Assembly (NCBI GenBank): GCA_012295275.1
Contig: CM022678.1
Location: forward strand, 1,664,186-1,704,185
DNA length: 40,000 bases
Source: Chrysomallon squamiferum
Lineage: Eukaryota; Mollusca; Gastropoda; Neomphalida; Peltospiridae
Direction of reading: 5' to 3'
Made by a program: the position numbers and the translations under genes. The notes below the pieces were generated by a model that worked only from the letters and a program-made list of their open reading frames with translations, searched no databases and was not told where the DNA came from. Shown here in pieces: positions 21,746-35,114 of the stretch (its first letter is position 1; the number at the start of each line of letters is the position of its first letter).

Positions 21746-22047
21746 AAAAACAAAACAGCAATTACAACTGAACAGTTTTATGATAAAACCAATCTTAAAA
21801 ATTTGATTCACATTAAATTATAACATTATCATTATCAATGTTATGTATTACCACAGAATACTAATTTTATTATTATAATTATTTTAAAAAGAATTTTTAA
21901 AAACAATAAAACAAGATAGGCAACACAACATTTTAAGAATTTTTTTTTTAAATGGTTTATTTTATACTGAAATGAAAATTAAGAATATAAATGTTTATGA
22001 GACACAGTAGTAAGGTAAAGATAAAAAAATATTGCTGTAATGTTTAC

Positions 22048-22140
22048 CTGTTTGTCCATAAGCAAATATACAGCCATTGTATCCTTCATACGCTCTCTCC
22101 AAGATATCATTCCCCAGACATTCAAATACTGTCTCCTGAT
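22048..22140 (-). CDS. KIF13: KIF13-like kinesin exon (to P-loop GQTG)
   Basis: The 93-nt exon has acceptor TACTTAG and donor GTAAAC. With the preceding base it reads [31 protein letters not shown] and the first base of Gly. It carries the first half of the nucleotide-binding P-loop. The intron falls in phase 1 inside the P-loop glycine codon, so the ATP-binding motif GQTGSGKS is assembled across two exons. Confidence 0.95.
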
Positions 22141-22642
22141 CTAAGTAAAATAAATAAATAAATAAATAAATAAATAAAATAATAATGAAAAAATATACAC
22201 GTATTTTCATTATTATAATGTTGTGTGTGTATATTTTAATTATTATTTTATTTATATTTTATTTTATTTTTTAATAAAAATATTAAATAAATCAGTTAAA
22301 TTCAAGTTAGTACCTTCAAAATTTATGTTTTTCTACAAATTTAAAAGAAAGAAAGAAAAAGGAGAGAGAAAATTACGGAGTGAGAAAGCAATGAAAAGAG
22401 AGAAAAAGAAACATACAGGTAACGACAAACTTGTAACAACAAATTGACTGAAAAGACTGAGTCACTGAACATCCTATCTTGTCAGCCACTGTACACTGAT
22501 TAATATTGGAAGTACTAACAAATACTAACAATTATCATACTGATCTTCATCATCAACATCATTTTCCATTACAAATTACATTTACTAGTTTTATTTGGAA
22601 GTTTCTATATTTTTACTTATTAAAAAAAAAAAAAAAACTTAC

Positions 22643-22700
22643 TTGCAAATCTTGGGTCATTGTCGCGCATGGACCAGAAACAATGATCAAAGGCGAACGT
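22643..22700 (-). CDS. KIF13: KIF13-like kinesin exon (motor, AFDHCFWSM)
   Basis: The acceptor is TTCTTTCAG and the donor is GTAAGT at 22642-22637. The 58-nt exon reads TFAFDHCFWSMRDNDPRFA plus one base (phase 1). The FDHCFWSM block is diagnostic of KIF13-class kinesin-3 motors, where vertebrate members have FAFDHCFWSMDES. It lies about 25-30 residues before the P-loop, as expected. The segment between FWSM and QETVF is slightly shorter than in vertebrate KIF13, a loop that is known to vary. Confidence 0.92.
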
Positions 22701-23194
22701 CTGAAAGAACATAATGTACATGTTAGTCTCATTTACATAATTATTAAACAATATAAAAGCTTGTTTAAATGTAAAAATCTATTTAAAATCATAATTATGA
22801 CCAGCTAGGTTTTTGGATTTAGAAGAATTTTTTATTTAAAAAAAAAAATATTGTAATGATGTCAAAAGTTAAAAGAATTATTATATTTTGTTTTACTTTT
22901 ATTATTTTTAATTTAAATGTTTGATGTAACTGCAATCAATGTTTTATTTAAATGTAAATGTAATTAAAAATACTCCATTCAGTTTGGATGTGTGTATGAA
23001 AGTGTTTTGTTGTTGTTTGTTTTTGTATTTTATATTTTGATGTATAAAAATCATTTAAATATGAATTCAATCGGCCACCTGTGAAGTTAGAAGAATCAGA
23101 TCAAACAAACAGACAGACATACAAAAACACAGACATATGAATACACAAATATACACACAAACACATAAAAAAACATACACATGGTTATATAAAG

Positions 23195-23543
23195 AGACAC
23201 ACACACACATACACACACCCACACACACATACACAGTACACATACACACTACACACACACTACACATACACACAGTACACACACACACACTCATCACACA
23301 CACAGATATTTGTGAGACACACTGTTAATACATTAAGCTCTACATACAGTACACAAACACACACACAGTACACACACACAGTACACACACACAGTACACA
23401 CACACAGATATTTGTGCGACACACTGTTAATACATTAAGCTCTATCTACATACAGTACACAAACACACACACAGTACACACACACAGTACACACACACAC
23501 ACACACACACTCACTGTTAATACATCAAGCTCTATCTACACTC

Positions 23544-23612
<69 letters not shown>

Positions 23613-23618
23613 CACACT

Positions 23619-23650
<32 letters not shown>

Positions 23651-23768
23651 CTGTTAATACATCAAGCTCTATCTACACTCAAGTTATGAAGAGGATGCTA
23701 AGAATGTGGACTCAGCACTGAGCCAGGTATCCACTCTGCACTACACAGTACACACACACACTCACACA

Positions 23769-23846
<78 letters not shown>

Positions 23847-23931
23847 TTAATACATCAAGCTCTATCTACACTCAAGTTATGAAGAGGATGCTAAGAATGT
23901 GGACTCAGCACTGAGCCAGGTATCCACTCTG
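23195..23931. repeat. Nested CA-rich tandem array
   Basis: CA tracts alternate with CTGTTAATACATTAAGCTCT and CATACAGTACACA segments at least five times. A 59-nt piece starting AAGTTATGAAGAGGATGCTA is present twice (about 23683 and 23872). The longest pure CA runs are about 23551-23610 and 23770-23845. Confidence 0.92.
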
Positions 23932-24340
23932 CTGTTTACCTGTCACTCGCTGACAGGTGTGATTAATTGTGATTAGCTGCACATACCTGTGTGTTCCAGG
24001 TGCGGATCTGTTTAATTACAGGTGTAAGGAGAACGAGAAGAAAAGCAGTGAGGAAATGAGAAAGTTGCAGGTGTTTAAAGTTTAAGCAGAGGATGACTGT
24101 GGATATTGGGTTAAGTCATCTGTCTCTATGTGAATGTGTTTGTGGCAGATAAAAATTTTAAAAATTAAAAAAAAAAAAAAAATGGAAAGAATGAGACAGA
24201 CAGAGAAAGATATGAGGGGAAAATGAAAAGAAATGAAAATATAATTCTGTTATTACTTCATTTTCTGAAGTAAATAAATTAGTATATGTATATAGACAGA
24301 AACAGAACAAAAGAGAGAAAAAGATACAGATAAAGAGATT

Positions 24341-24347
<7 letters not shown>

Positions 24348-24428
<81 letters not shown>

Positions 24429-24478
24429 AGAGAGAGAGAGAGAGAGAGAGAAAGGAGAGAGAGAGAGAGAGAGAGAGG
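24348..24478. repeat. (GA)n microsatellite
   Basis: About 130 nt of GA, interrupted twice by AAA-type units. Confidence 0.96.
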
Positions 24479-24903
24479 GTGCCAAGACAGAAACTAATAA
24501 TATACATTTATATAAAATCATAACATACTTTATTAAATAACTGAACAAAACAAACTAAAGCTAATAAATAATAATACTGAGAAAATAAAGCAGATGAAAA
24601 CAAAATGTCAGAAGACATTAACAAAAACAACTAGAAATTGAAGGACAACAATAAAACGTAATACAAGAACTGAAACGTCCACTGACAATGGTCAGATGTT
24701 ATTACTTTTACTTATAACTACTTCCCCAGTCCTCACACTGACCAGCGTAACCATAGCGATGGGCAATAAAAATTATTTTAATTAATTTCCGTGAACGCAG
24801 AGATTGTCCAAAGCTCTGTGAAAGATGTGTGTTATGTCTGCAAGGGTCTCAGACCGCAGTTAATCTTCTTAAGGTGATGCCCAAGGAAAGCCAGCTAGTA
24901 ACT

Positions 24904-25372
24904 GTACAGTATCAAACAGTCTTACAGGATTCTGTTAACTCTTCCTGGTCTAAATCTGACAGTGAAATCAGGGCAGTACATTTAACTCTTTCTGTTCTAA
25001 TAGTAGATATATGTACAGTATCAAACAGTCTTACACGATTCTGTTAACTCTTCCTGGTCTAAATCTGACAGTGAAATCAGGGCAGTACATTTAACTCTTT
25101 CTGTTCTAATAGTATATATATGTACAGTATCAAACAGTCTTACACGATTGTGTTAACTCTTCCTGGTCTAAATCTGACAGTGAAATCAGGGCAGTACATT
25201 TAACTCTTTCTGTTCTAATAGTATATATATGTACAGTATCAAAAAGTCTTCCTGGTCTAAATCTGACAGTGAAATCAGGGCAGTACATTTAACTCTTTGT
25301 GTTCTAATAGTATATATATGTACAGTATCAAACAGTCTTACATGATTCTGTTAACTCTTCCTGGTCTAAAAC
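24904..25372. repeat. 109-bp minisatellite, 4.5 copies
   Basis: Copies starting GTACAGTATCAAACAGTCTT lie at 24904, 25013, 25122, 25231 and 25320. The first three intervals are exactly 109 nt; the copy at 25231 lacks 20 nt. Very few substitutions separate the copies. Confidence 0.96.
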
Positions 25373-25857
25373 TAATAGTATGTATCTTATAAACTGCCTT
25401 CAACTTTTTATATATATTTTTGTTACTTACTAGTTTGATTATTTCTCAGTTTAATAATCTGTGTATTTGTTATTTATTGTATTTAAATATTTATACTATA
25501 TGTAAAATGTATAAAATAAATGAATGTGTGTGTGTGTGTGTGTGTATAAATCTATTTATTTTATTAATTTACTTTTTTATCTGCTAGTTTATTTATTTTG
25601 TTTATATGTCTATTTAGCATTTTATTTTATTTATTCACGTGCTTAATTAATTTTTATAAAAATAATCAATTATTATTTTACAGTATTACAGTTTTCTTTA
25701 CCAGAAATTAAACATTGCCAGTTTTATTTATTTTTTAAAATATATAATTGTCAATCTGTAGTTAAAAGTTACGTGTTATACTTCAAACACACATACAAAA
25801 CATATCAGTGCTTCTGTACGTCAGTGTGTGCATCTGTCTGTGACTGCAGTCTGTATA

Positions 25858-26060
25858 TTTAAACATACAAATACAATATAAACATATACAAGTTTTATTC
25901 TGTGTGAGTGACTGCAGTCTGTATATTTACATATACAAATACAATATAAAAATATACAAGTTTTATTCTGTGTCTGTCACTGCATATCTGTATATTTACA
26001 TATACAAATACAGTATAAACATATACAAGTTTTATTCTGTGTCTGGTGATGATAAAATCA
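25858..26060. repeat. Tandem array, unit about 65 bp
   Basis: Three close copies of CTGTATATTTACATATACAA then ACAAGTTTTATTCTGTGT, with a fourth more diverged copy around 26140-26200. Confidence 0.88.
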
Positions 26061-26297
26061 TGACAGATATCAGTAAAAGCAATCGTTACTAAGTTTGTGT
26101 TTGTGGTGTGTCTGTGTATGTCCACAAACTTTCATGTTTATTTCTACAAATACAACAATATAAACATATATAGAAAATTTTCATCCTTTATGTCTGGCAA
26201 TGATAAAAATCATGACAAATATTAATTTAACAATGGCTATCAATCCTTATATGTGTCTGTATCTCTGTCTGCAAACAGAACCAAAGAGACTACAATC

Positions 26298-26369
<72 letters not shown>

Positions 26370-26959
26370 ATATAGATATATGACATTGTTTTCTCTTTGT
26401 TACTGTATTTTATTATACAGACATACTTATATCTATAAACATATAAATCTATTTTACTATACATATATGCATATAAAAGTATGTATGTCTGTATAATAAA
26501 GAATATTAATGCTCTGTTTTATGTCTGATAAAGTTAAAAATCATGTCAAACATCAGTTGAAACAAATCTTCTGCGCCAACATCAATGTCATGATATAATT
26601 ACGCGGGAGCAATTTGGAATGGAATAAAAACGCCATCAAGTGGACTTGGCATTATAAAGAGTAAATAAATTCTCACGGAGCACATAAAATGCTAATTCTG
26701 CGAGTCTGGGGAGAGAGGAATGTGCACACTGGGGAGAGAGGAATGTGCACAGGGGAATGCAGAGATCAATACACAGTGTGCAGACCCACTGCGGTGTTGT
26801 TGTTTTGTCTGTGACGTTGTGTGCTGCAGACAGCACGACGATGTTACTCAATCACTGTCAGAGCAGTCAGACATCACTGACAACACGTCTGACATTTCAA
26901 AATCTTGTTTTTTTTAAAAAAACGTTTGTCAGATGTACCAAAGTTTTGAAGCTATTTTC

Positions 26960-27337
<378 letters not shown>

Positions 27338-27931
27338 AGAATCAGACACCTCTAGTGAAGACAATTAGATTTAATTGTCTAGTGCTGTCCAGTGTGTGTT
27401 AAACTGAGAAGATGTTGTTTTGGTTCTATTAAATTTACAGATGTGTTTTCTGATCTGATTACACCAGTCAAATACTATCAGTACTTTGTCTAAATTCCAC
27501 AAAAATGGTGAAATTATCTTTGTTTGGGGATTTTCTTTTCTTTTTTTTTTTTTACTTCTAATAATTTGTTTATCTGTTAATTATTTGTTTATTTATTTAA
27601 TTACTTGGTCATTCTTACATTTTTGGTTTTGTTTATTTCTTTGTTTATTTAATATTATAAACACACACACACACACACACACACACAAATACAATACACA
27701 CAAACACACAAATACACACACACACACAAATGCACATTCATACACATGAAATTATTTTTAAAAAAATGAACTCAGCAAACAATAAAATATTCATTACTGA
27801 ATTATATTGTTCTTCAATGATTTTTAAATTTTGTTTAAAAATAATCATCACAGACAGTCATCATCATCATCATCATCATCCAATTATATTTTAATTTTTC
27901 CTCACTCACATTTTCTCTTCTTTTTTTCTTT

Positions 27932-27966
<35 letters not shown>

Positions 27967-28292
27967 ACTTTGCATAACTGGAAATTTGTTTTACATCAAA
28001 TTCCTTTTCACTTTCATCCATTATTTTTGCTTTTTCCAGTAATGGCTTCTATTAACACAAAAAATACATTAGTCTGATGTAGCTAATGTCTGTCTGTATG
28101 TTTGTGTTCATTGGATCTGACATTTGCAATTTTGAAATTTAACAAGAAAAGTTCTTTTTTGCTGTAATTTCTATTTGAACGAAAATTGCCTTTTTTTTTT
28201 CTTCTAATTCTTTTTTTTTTTAATGTTCTTACAAGATCAGAAAGGTATTGTTGGTATATGTTAAATAATAATAAAATAATAATATAATAATA

Positions 28293-28327
<35 letters not shown>

Positions 28328-28701
28328 TCAGAATAAAATAAGAAGATGACAAAAACAAAAAATTAATAAAACAAATAAAAAATGAAATAAAAGTAAACAA
28401 AAAATAAAGACAAGAAAAAACAAAACAAAACAAACAAAATAAAAAAAAAAAAAAAAAAACAAAAAAAAAAACAATGAAACACATATTAAATAAACACACA
28501 ATACAAAAAAACAAAACACAAACACAAACATACACTAACAGACACTCATGCTCACACACACACATAACACATACAGATACACACAGACATATACACACAC
28601 TGACACATATACACAAACAGATACACACCCAGACACATACTCACACTGACACACAAGGAAATTTCAAGACAGGTTGACAAGGAATAGTGTAAACTATTTA
28701 G

Positions 28702-28721
28702 CATGGTTAGAATGGGAAAAA
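28702..28721 (-). mobile_element. Fragment matching the SINE tail
   Basis: Exact 20-nt match (CATGGTTAGAATGGGAAAAA on the plus strand) to 33853-33872. It lies 30 nt beyond the donor of the kinesin microexon, in its downstream intron. Confidence 0.5.
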
Positions 28722-28751
28722 AACATAACAATGAAAGATTTAACTACTAAC

Positions 28752-28779
28752 CTTTGTAGTCTTTCGAGCTCCTTCATGT
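28752..28779 (-). CDS. KIF13: KIF13-like kinesin exon (28-nt microexon)
   Basis: Read on the minus strand, the exon is preceded by TTTTCAG and followed by GTTAGT. It encodes (x)HEGARKTTK, entering with two bases of a codon already used and leaving in phase 0. It joins exactly in frame to TFAFDHCFWSM of the next exon, giving EGARKTTKTFAFDHCFWSM. This matches the variable loop just before the conserved AFDHCFWSM of KIF13 motors. At 28 nt it is a microexon. The acceptor, the donor, both phases and the family wording all support it. The next exon upstream (motor start, VRVRP region) was not found between 28780 and 40000. Confidence 0.8.
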
Positions 28780-28861
28780 CTGAAAATAAAAAATAAATAA
28801 AACCAGTTTAGTATTTTCATACAAATAATTCAAAATTCATTTATTCATATTGCTACACAAT

Positions 28862-28901
<40 letters not shown>

Positions 28902-28925
28902 TCACAAACATACACACACACTAAC

Positions 28926-28960
<35 letters not shown>

Positions 28961-29397
28961 GATAGATTAATACACAGACATCTGATACAATATAACCAGT
29001 GCATTAACAAAGTTTTGCTAAATTATTATTGTTGTTGTTCTTGTTGGGTTTATTGTTATTGTTGTTATTATTATTATTATTATGATGATGATGATGATGA
29101 TGATGATGCAGTAATAAAAATAAAGAAGAAGAACAGGAGGAGAGACAGATGAAGAAACATACATATAAAAATGAAAATACCAACAGGCCTAATAATAAAA
29201 ACAGTAATAACAATGACATAATAAATGTAATAATAATAATAAGAAGAAGAAGAAGAAGAAGAAGAATTACAAGAACATTAACAATACTATTAATATTAAT
29301 AAAACTATATCAAAGTTAATAATGACTGTATTAAAAGGTTACTGCTGATATCAGCTTGGGACTGTTTTACACATAACATTATTAAATATCTCTATTA

Positions 29398-29505
29398 GTT
29401 AACTACACACTATGAAATATCTCTATTGTCTCTCAGACACTAAACACATAACATTAGTTAACTACACACTATGAAATATCTCTATTGTCTCGCAGACACT
29501 AAACA
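29398..29505. repeat. Tandem duplication, period 59 bp
   Basis: AACTACACACTATGAAATAT then CTCTATTGTCTCTCAGACAC occurs at 29401 and 29460 with a single base change (CTCTC versus CTCGC). A partial third copy precedes it. Confidence 0.9.
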
Positions 29506-29643
29506 CAAAATCAGTTTATCTCCGTACAGGACATTTATCTTTCAAACAACTTTCCACGGCTCTGACCAATCACTGGATTGAATTTACAGCTGACCGGACA
29601 CACATCAAACAACTGTTAACTTTATTACAAAGTCCAATCACAG

Positions 29644-29692
29644 TGGTCAAGCGACAGGGTGGACTGGTCATTCTTTGACCAGTTCTGTGACC
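29644..29692. promoter_or_regulatory. Cluster of GGTCA half-sites with a perfect hairpin
   Basis: Four GGTCA/TGACC half-sites occur within 49 nt. ACTGGTCA and TGACCAGT form a perfect 8-bp inverted repeat around TTCTT (29663-29683). The island around it also holds CCAAT-like and CTTTGAT motifs. Confidence 0.35.
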
Positions 29693-29919
29693 GGGATGGA
29701 GAGTTTTTGCGAGGCAGCAGACACCCGAGCTTTATCAGCGACTGACAGAGTTAAAAACAACTCGTGAATATTCATGAGGGAAATAAGCGAAGTTTGATAT
29801 TCTCCTCAGCGCTGTCTGTCAGTGACGATGTTGAATGGGTTGAGACCAAACCACAAATGCGATGTCCACGTCTTGGGAAATGCAGACTGGTTGTAATGAA
29901 AGTCATCAATAAACTTTGA

Positions 29920-30290
29920 TATCAGCTGATGAAGTTATTCATCATGTGAGCTCAGTTGATGAAGTTATTCATACAGTGAAATAGTTGATGAAGTTATCCA
30001 TAAAGTGAAATAGTTGATAAAATAATTCAGTAAATAGTTGATGAATTAAAAATGAAATATTTGAAACTAAAATAATTCATAAAAATTGAAACAGTCGAAA
30101 AATAGTTCATAAAATTGAAACAATCGATTAATCAAATGAAACAGCAGTTGATTATTCATAAAGTAATTCATAAAAGTGAAACAATCAATAAAAAAACAAT
30201 TCATAAAGTAAAAACTGATAAAGTAATTCATAAAGTGAAACAACAATAAAAAAGTTCATAAAGTAAAATCTGATAAAGTAATGAGAGGGT
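29920..30290. repeat. Degenerate minisatellite, unit about 30-35 bp
   Basis: Recurring GTTGATGAAGTTATTCATAA and AAGTGAAATA phrases with decaying similarity over about 370 nt. Confidence 0.7.
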
Positions 30291-30806
30291 TAATAAATAA
30301 TTGATGGAACAATCTATAGAAAGTTGTTAAAATAATTACTAAAGTAACGTAACAAACTAATAATGAAATGGCTGTTAAAGTAATTTATTTTAATTAATTT
30401 ATGAACGACATATGATGAACTACAGACAGAAACTCACACCCCTACACACATACACACACACTATCACACATACACACACATACACACTATCACACATACA
30501 CACACACCTACATTGACACTAATGTTTCAAACTGCAAAGCCTTGTAAGATTAACAGATCAACCAGTTAAGACACAACACAGCAATTCAACCAAACACTTC
30601 TGGCTTATTTATTACATTGGACTCCCACATCTCTAACACCTCACTACAAAAACACAGTTCTACTCTGTCTAATCTCTGTCTAATCTCTGTCTGACTTGCA
30701 TCACACTGTCTCACACTGTCTCACACTGTCTCACACTGAATCTGTGAACTGTTCATAGACACCCAACTGTCCAGTTCTTCCTGGGCACCCATTCAACTTA
30801 ATCAAG

Positions 30807-30965
<159 letters not shown>

Positions 30966-31308
30966 CCCACCCAAGTCTGAATTTCTCATAGACACCCATT
31001 CCTAGACTCGTGTTCCTGGTAGGATCATTAAAAGCTGAGGCAGCTTAGAAGCTTAACAGTGTCGGAAATTACAACAGTTTCATTACGAATCCCTCAGCAC
31101 AGGTCGCTGGAGGAAATGATCCCAGAGTTTCAGCTCTGGTCAGTGTGAGTGTCTATTGATGACCACAGGTCAGAGAAATGTGTTTGATACTCGGACCATA
31201 TTTAATTAGAAACACGCATAAAATTTTGTTATAACCAATTGTTAGCAAATTAAAAATCAATGAGTTGTTTTATGGTCTTCTCATACAAACTGGGAGAATT
31301 GGTTAATT

Positions 31309-31371
<63 letters not shown>

Positions 31372-31847
31372 CTCTTTGTCTCTCTCTCTCATTTTCTTTC
31401 TTCTCTCTCTTTTTCTCTCTTCCTTTTCATTAATTTCTGTGTCTCTATATCTGTCTCTTTTTTTCTATCAAAATGTGCAATAAATATTAAAACAGATCAT
31501 TCACATACACAGACACACCCACACTCATGTACAAAAACACACATACTCACACACCAACACACAGATACACAATCACCATCTTTAGATAACTATATGCTGT
31601 GACACACATTTAGATACACATCAGACTGTTTAGTTCTCTCAGTACACTTTCTGTTACTCTGCAGTCAGTAACTTCTGTTATATTTCAACAACATCTGTAT
31701 AGTCAGCAAACATGACTAGTAATAATAACAACAACAAAATAAAACATGAAAAGAATAATGTTATTTACACAAAGTACTTTTGTAAACTTAGTTCCTTAAG
31801 ATAGCTGCTAAAATTATACACTAATAATAATAATTAAAATAGTAGTA

Positions 31848-31891
<44 letters not shown>

Positions 31892-33245
31892 TAATAATTT
31901 TAATTTGATAAAAATCAATAAAGTAATTAATAAAAAGTAAAAAAAATAAAAAATAACTAAAATTAATATAAAAAAAATAAGTAAAAAAAATAAATAAATA
32001 ATAATAATAAGAAGAAAAATAATGAAAAAGGTGTTAAAAAAAAAAAAAAAAATACATTAAATAACAACAATAATAATTAGAAGAAGAAGAAGAAGAAGAA
32101 GAAGAATCTGAAATAAGAAAAGAATGATATCCAATAAGCCTGTGAAGAAAAACATCTGTAGACTGTATACAGAAGAAATTAAAAATAAAAAAAATAATAA
32201 TCAGTCTTCTGGGAATGATTCCTGGTGACTTCATCACAAACAACAAAGGTGAAAACTGGACAGAAATAAATACATGATATACCAAACGTTACAATAATCA
32301 CTTCTTTCAAGCTGGTTTGTGCTCCAGATCTGATAGAGAAGCTAAAATAACTTGGGAAGAGGCTCACATTTCTAGTGCAGAGAAGCCAAAGTGACTGGAA
32401 GAGAAGATGAATTTACTGGAGAAGGTAAAATCACTGCAGGATGGGATTACTGATTGTTTCTGTGTGTATGGCCACTTCAGAAAGTGGGAGAGGGAAGGAA
32501 ATGATTATTAATTATAAACAGCAAGTCCAGACACTGGAAAAATACTCCTTGAGACTGATGTCCAGTGTAAGGTTTCCTAATTTTGACTGGATGGCTTGAA
32601 ATTTTTAAATGTCATCGCTTCAGTGCTGGTTTCAAGTTAAACTCTTGATGGCAATGTTATTTTTAGTATCGTTTGTTTCACGAAATGAAGAATTAATAAC
32701 TGTAAAAGTTTGTTTGGTTTCTTGTTTATTAATTTATTATTATTGTCTTGTTGTTGCTGGTGCTATTTATTTATTTTTTTATTTTTTTATTTATTATTAT
32801 TATTATTTGTTATTATTATTATTTTTTTAAATATAATGTCTTTGGAATAGATTTAAAACAATATCTGATAATACTTTCATTGTAAAGAAAAAACAACATC
32901 AGTGATGACAATGATGATGATGATGATGATAATTTTAATAACAACAGCAACAACAACAACAACAGTAATAAAGTAATCAATAATAAAATAGTTGTGGAGT
33001 AGATTTGTGAAATACCCGAGATGGAGTTGAAAATGAAAAAATCAATGATTATATTATTTTAAACTTCATTGCCTCAACATGACATTCTATCCATTATTGG
33101 AAATTAAATAATCAATACTTGTCAAGTTTCTAATATGGTTTCAACAACGATTACCAGAAAAAGAAAAAAAAAAACATAATTTTTTGTTTTTAAAATTTAA
33201 ATTAAAAAATAAATAAAATAAATAAATAAAATAATAAAATAATAA

Positions 33246-33296
<51 letters not shown>

Positions 33297-33852
33297 AAAA
33301 AAAGCTGATACATATAACAATTTGAAATAACATAAAATACTTATGAATTTAAAATTAATGATGAAATCAATAATTTATCATTTCCAAACATCAGTGTCCT
33401 GCAAAAATCTTCATATTTTGTAAATTAAAGATTTACTGATATCAGTTATAAAGAAATAAATTTAAATAAAAAAAATATTTTTTTATTAAAATTTGTTTTT
33501 ATTTTTAATTTTTAATTTCTTAGACTCATAACATGAAAGAAAAAAGTCATGAATCTTATATATATATATATATATATATGTAAATATATATATTTTTTTT
33601 TTCCAAACATTTAGTAAATCATAAAAATGTTTTGAAAATTCAGAATAGTTGGAATGGGATACTTAGTTAATATCCATACAAGAAATAAAAAGTGAAAACC
33701 TCTGTGTTCACGTACAATGGTTCTTTTTATAATTAAATTAAATTAAATTTAAATAAATAAGTAATAAATAAATAAATAAATAAATAAGCATCAATTTTTA
33801 TTTTTATTACTATGAGAAAGGAGGGTTTTATACGCAGGGAAACACTTACAAA

Positions 33853-33957
33853 CATGGTTAGAATGGGAAAAAGCTCTATGAGTGCATGAAATGTGATTCT
33901 TCCTTTAGATTCGTTATCTACCAGGCAAGCAGTCTAACCACTGAACCACATGTCTTA
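33853..33957 (-). mobile_element. Degenerate tRNA-derived SINE
   Basis: On the minus strand a tRNA-like head reads TGTGGTTCAGTGGTTAGACT, close to a pol III A box (TRGYNNAGTGG), with a decayed B-box-like ACGAATCT about 32 nt later. A body follows (CATTTCATGCACTCATAGAG) and a tail (TTTTTCCCATTCTAACCATG). The 20-nt tail recurs exactly at 28702-28721 in the same orientation without the head. The A-to-B spacing is about 11 nt shorter than in a tRNA and no cloverleaf forms, so this is not a tRNA gene. Confidence 0.55.
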
Positions 33958-34944
33958 CATTAGTAAACACATTACAGAGAGTTAGTAAATACCACTAGAA
34001 GATTTAAGTCAGTAAATACCACTAGAAGATTTAAGTTAGCAAATACTGGAGGCTGACCTGTGGTCAGTTATTCACTGTCATTTTACTTGGTCAAAAGTAA
34101 AAATGTTTTGTTGATCAATGTACAGTTTGTTTTAGATATCTCTTTTCACAACATGTTCTTTAATATACGTGTTAAATCAAAGTGGCTTACAGTCTTGTAA
34201 GTTTTTAGTAATTAAGTACATAAGTAAGTGGTAAGTAAGTAAGTAAATAAATAATAATAATAATAATCAATTAAACAACAACTATAATTATAAATAGATA
34301 AATAACTAACTAACCAAAATAAATAAATATATAAATAAAATACAAAATAATATTTTAAAAAAAGAAAGAAAGAAAACAAAAATAAATGATAAATTTTTCT
34401 CATTTTCTTTTTTCAGTACACAGACTACAAAGAAAAAAAAAAAAACATTAAAAAAAAGTTATATTTCTCCTGAATCAATTTTTCTCACAGAATTATTTTT
34501 ATCTGAATCCATCACATATCTAATCAAACACATCCACAAATTTCATTCTTCTTCTTCTTCTTCGTTTTTCAGTTTTTTTCATTTACAATTCCAAACAAAC
34601 CATTCATTTCAGCAAAAAACAATTTTTAATATTTTACAAGAAAAAAGAAAAAAACAAGAAAAAAGAAAACAGAAAAAAGAGTGAAGAATGAAACTCAGCA
34701 ATCAAACACCAAGCTTTTCTCTTTGTCGTGGCTGCCAGTGAAGGAATGACTGTAAATTAGCAATTCAAGACTGGGAGTTTGCTGTGAAATAAAAAAAGAT
34801 AATGAATACAGTTATTTTGTCTCACAAATTAGCCAGCAAGCGGCTCAATGGAGGGCAAATTGCTCTTCCCAGGGCTAAACGTTGTCCATGCTGTTCTCTG
34901 AAATCAATACACAGATCTATGAGACGAAATCGCAGATCGATCGC

Positions 34945-34960
34945 GGGTCATCGGAGGTCA
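34945..34960 (+). promoter_or_regulatory. Nuclear-receptor DR4-like element
   Basis: GGGTCATCGGAGGTCA is two near-consensus RGGTCA half-sites in direct repeat with a 4-base spacer, inside a non-repetitive island of the kinesin 5' intron. Whether it is bound is unknown. Confidence 0.35.
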
Positions 34961-35114
34961 GTGTACGTCTAAGATTTGTGAATGTCCGAGCTTGTTACGA
35001 GCAGAGCAACAATCAGGAGTCCGGACTAGAAAATATGACAGGACAAGAAAGAAGCTAATCAAACACTGCAGAGAATAAATGAAAACAGTGGCTTCCTCTG
35101 TTTGCTGGGATATG

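Noticed and set aside
33901-33957. Intact tRNA gene
   Set aside because: Only an A box is good; the B box is decayed and the spacing too short for a cloverleaf. A SINE remnant is more likely.
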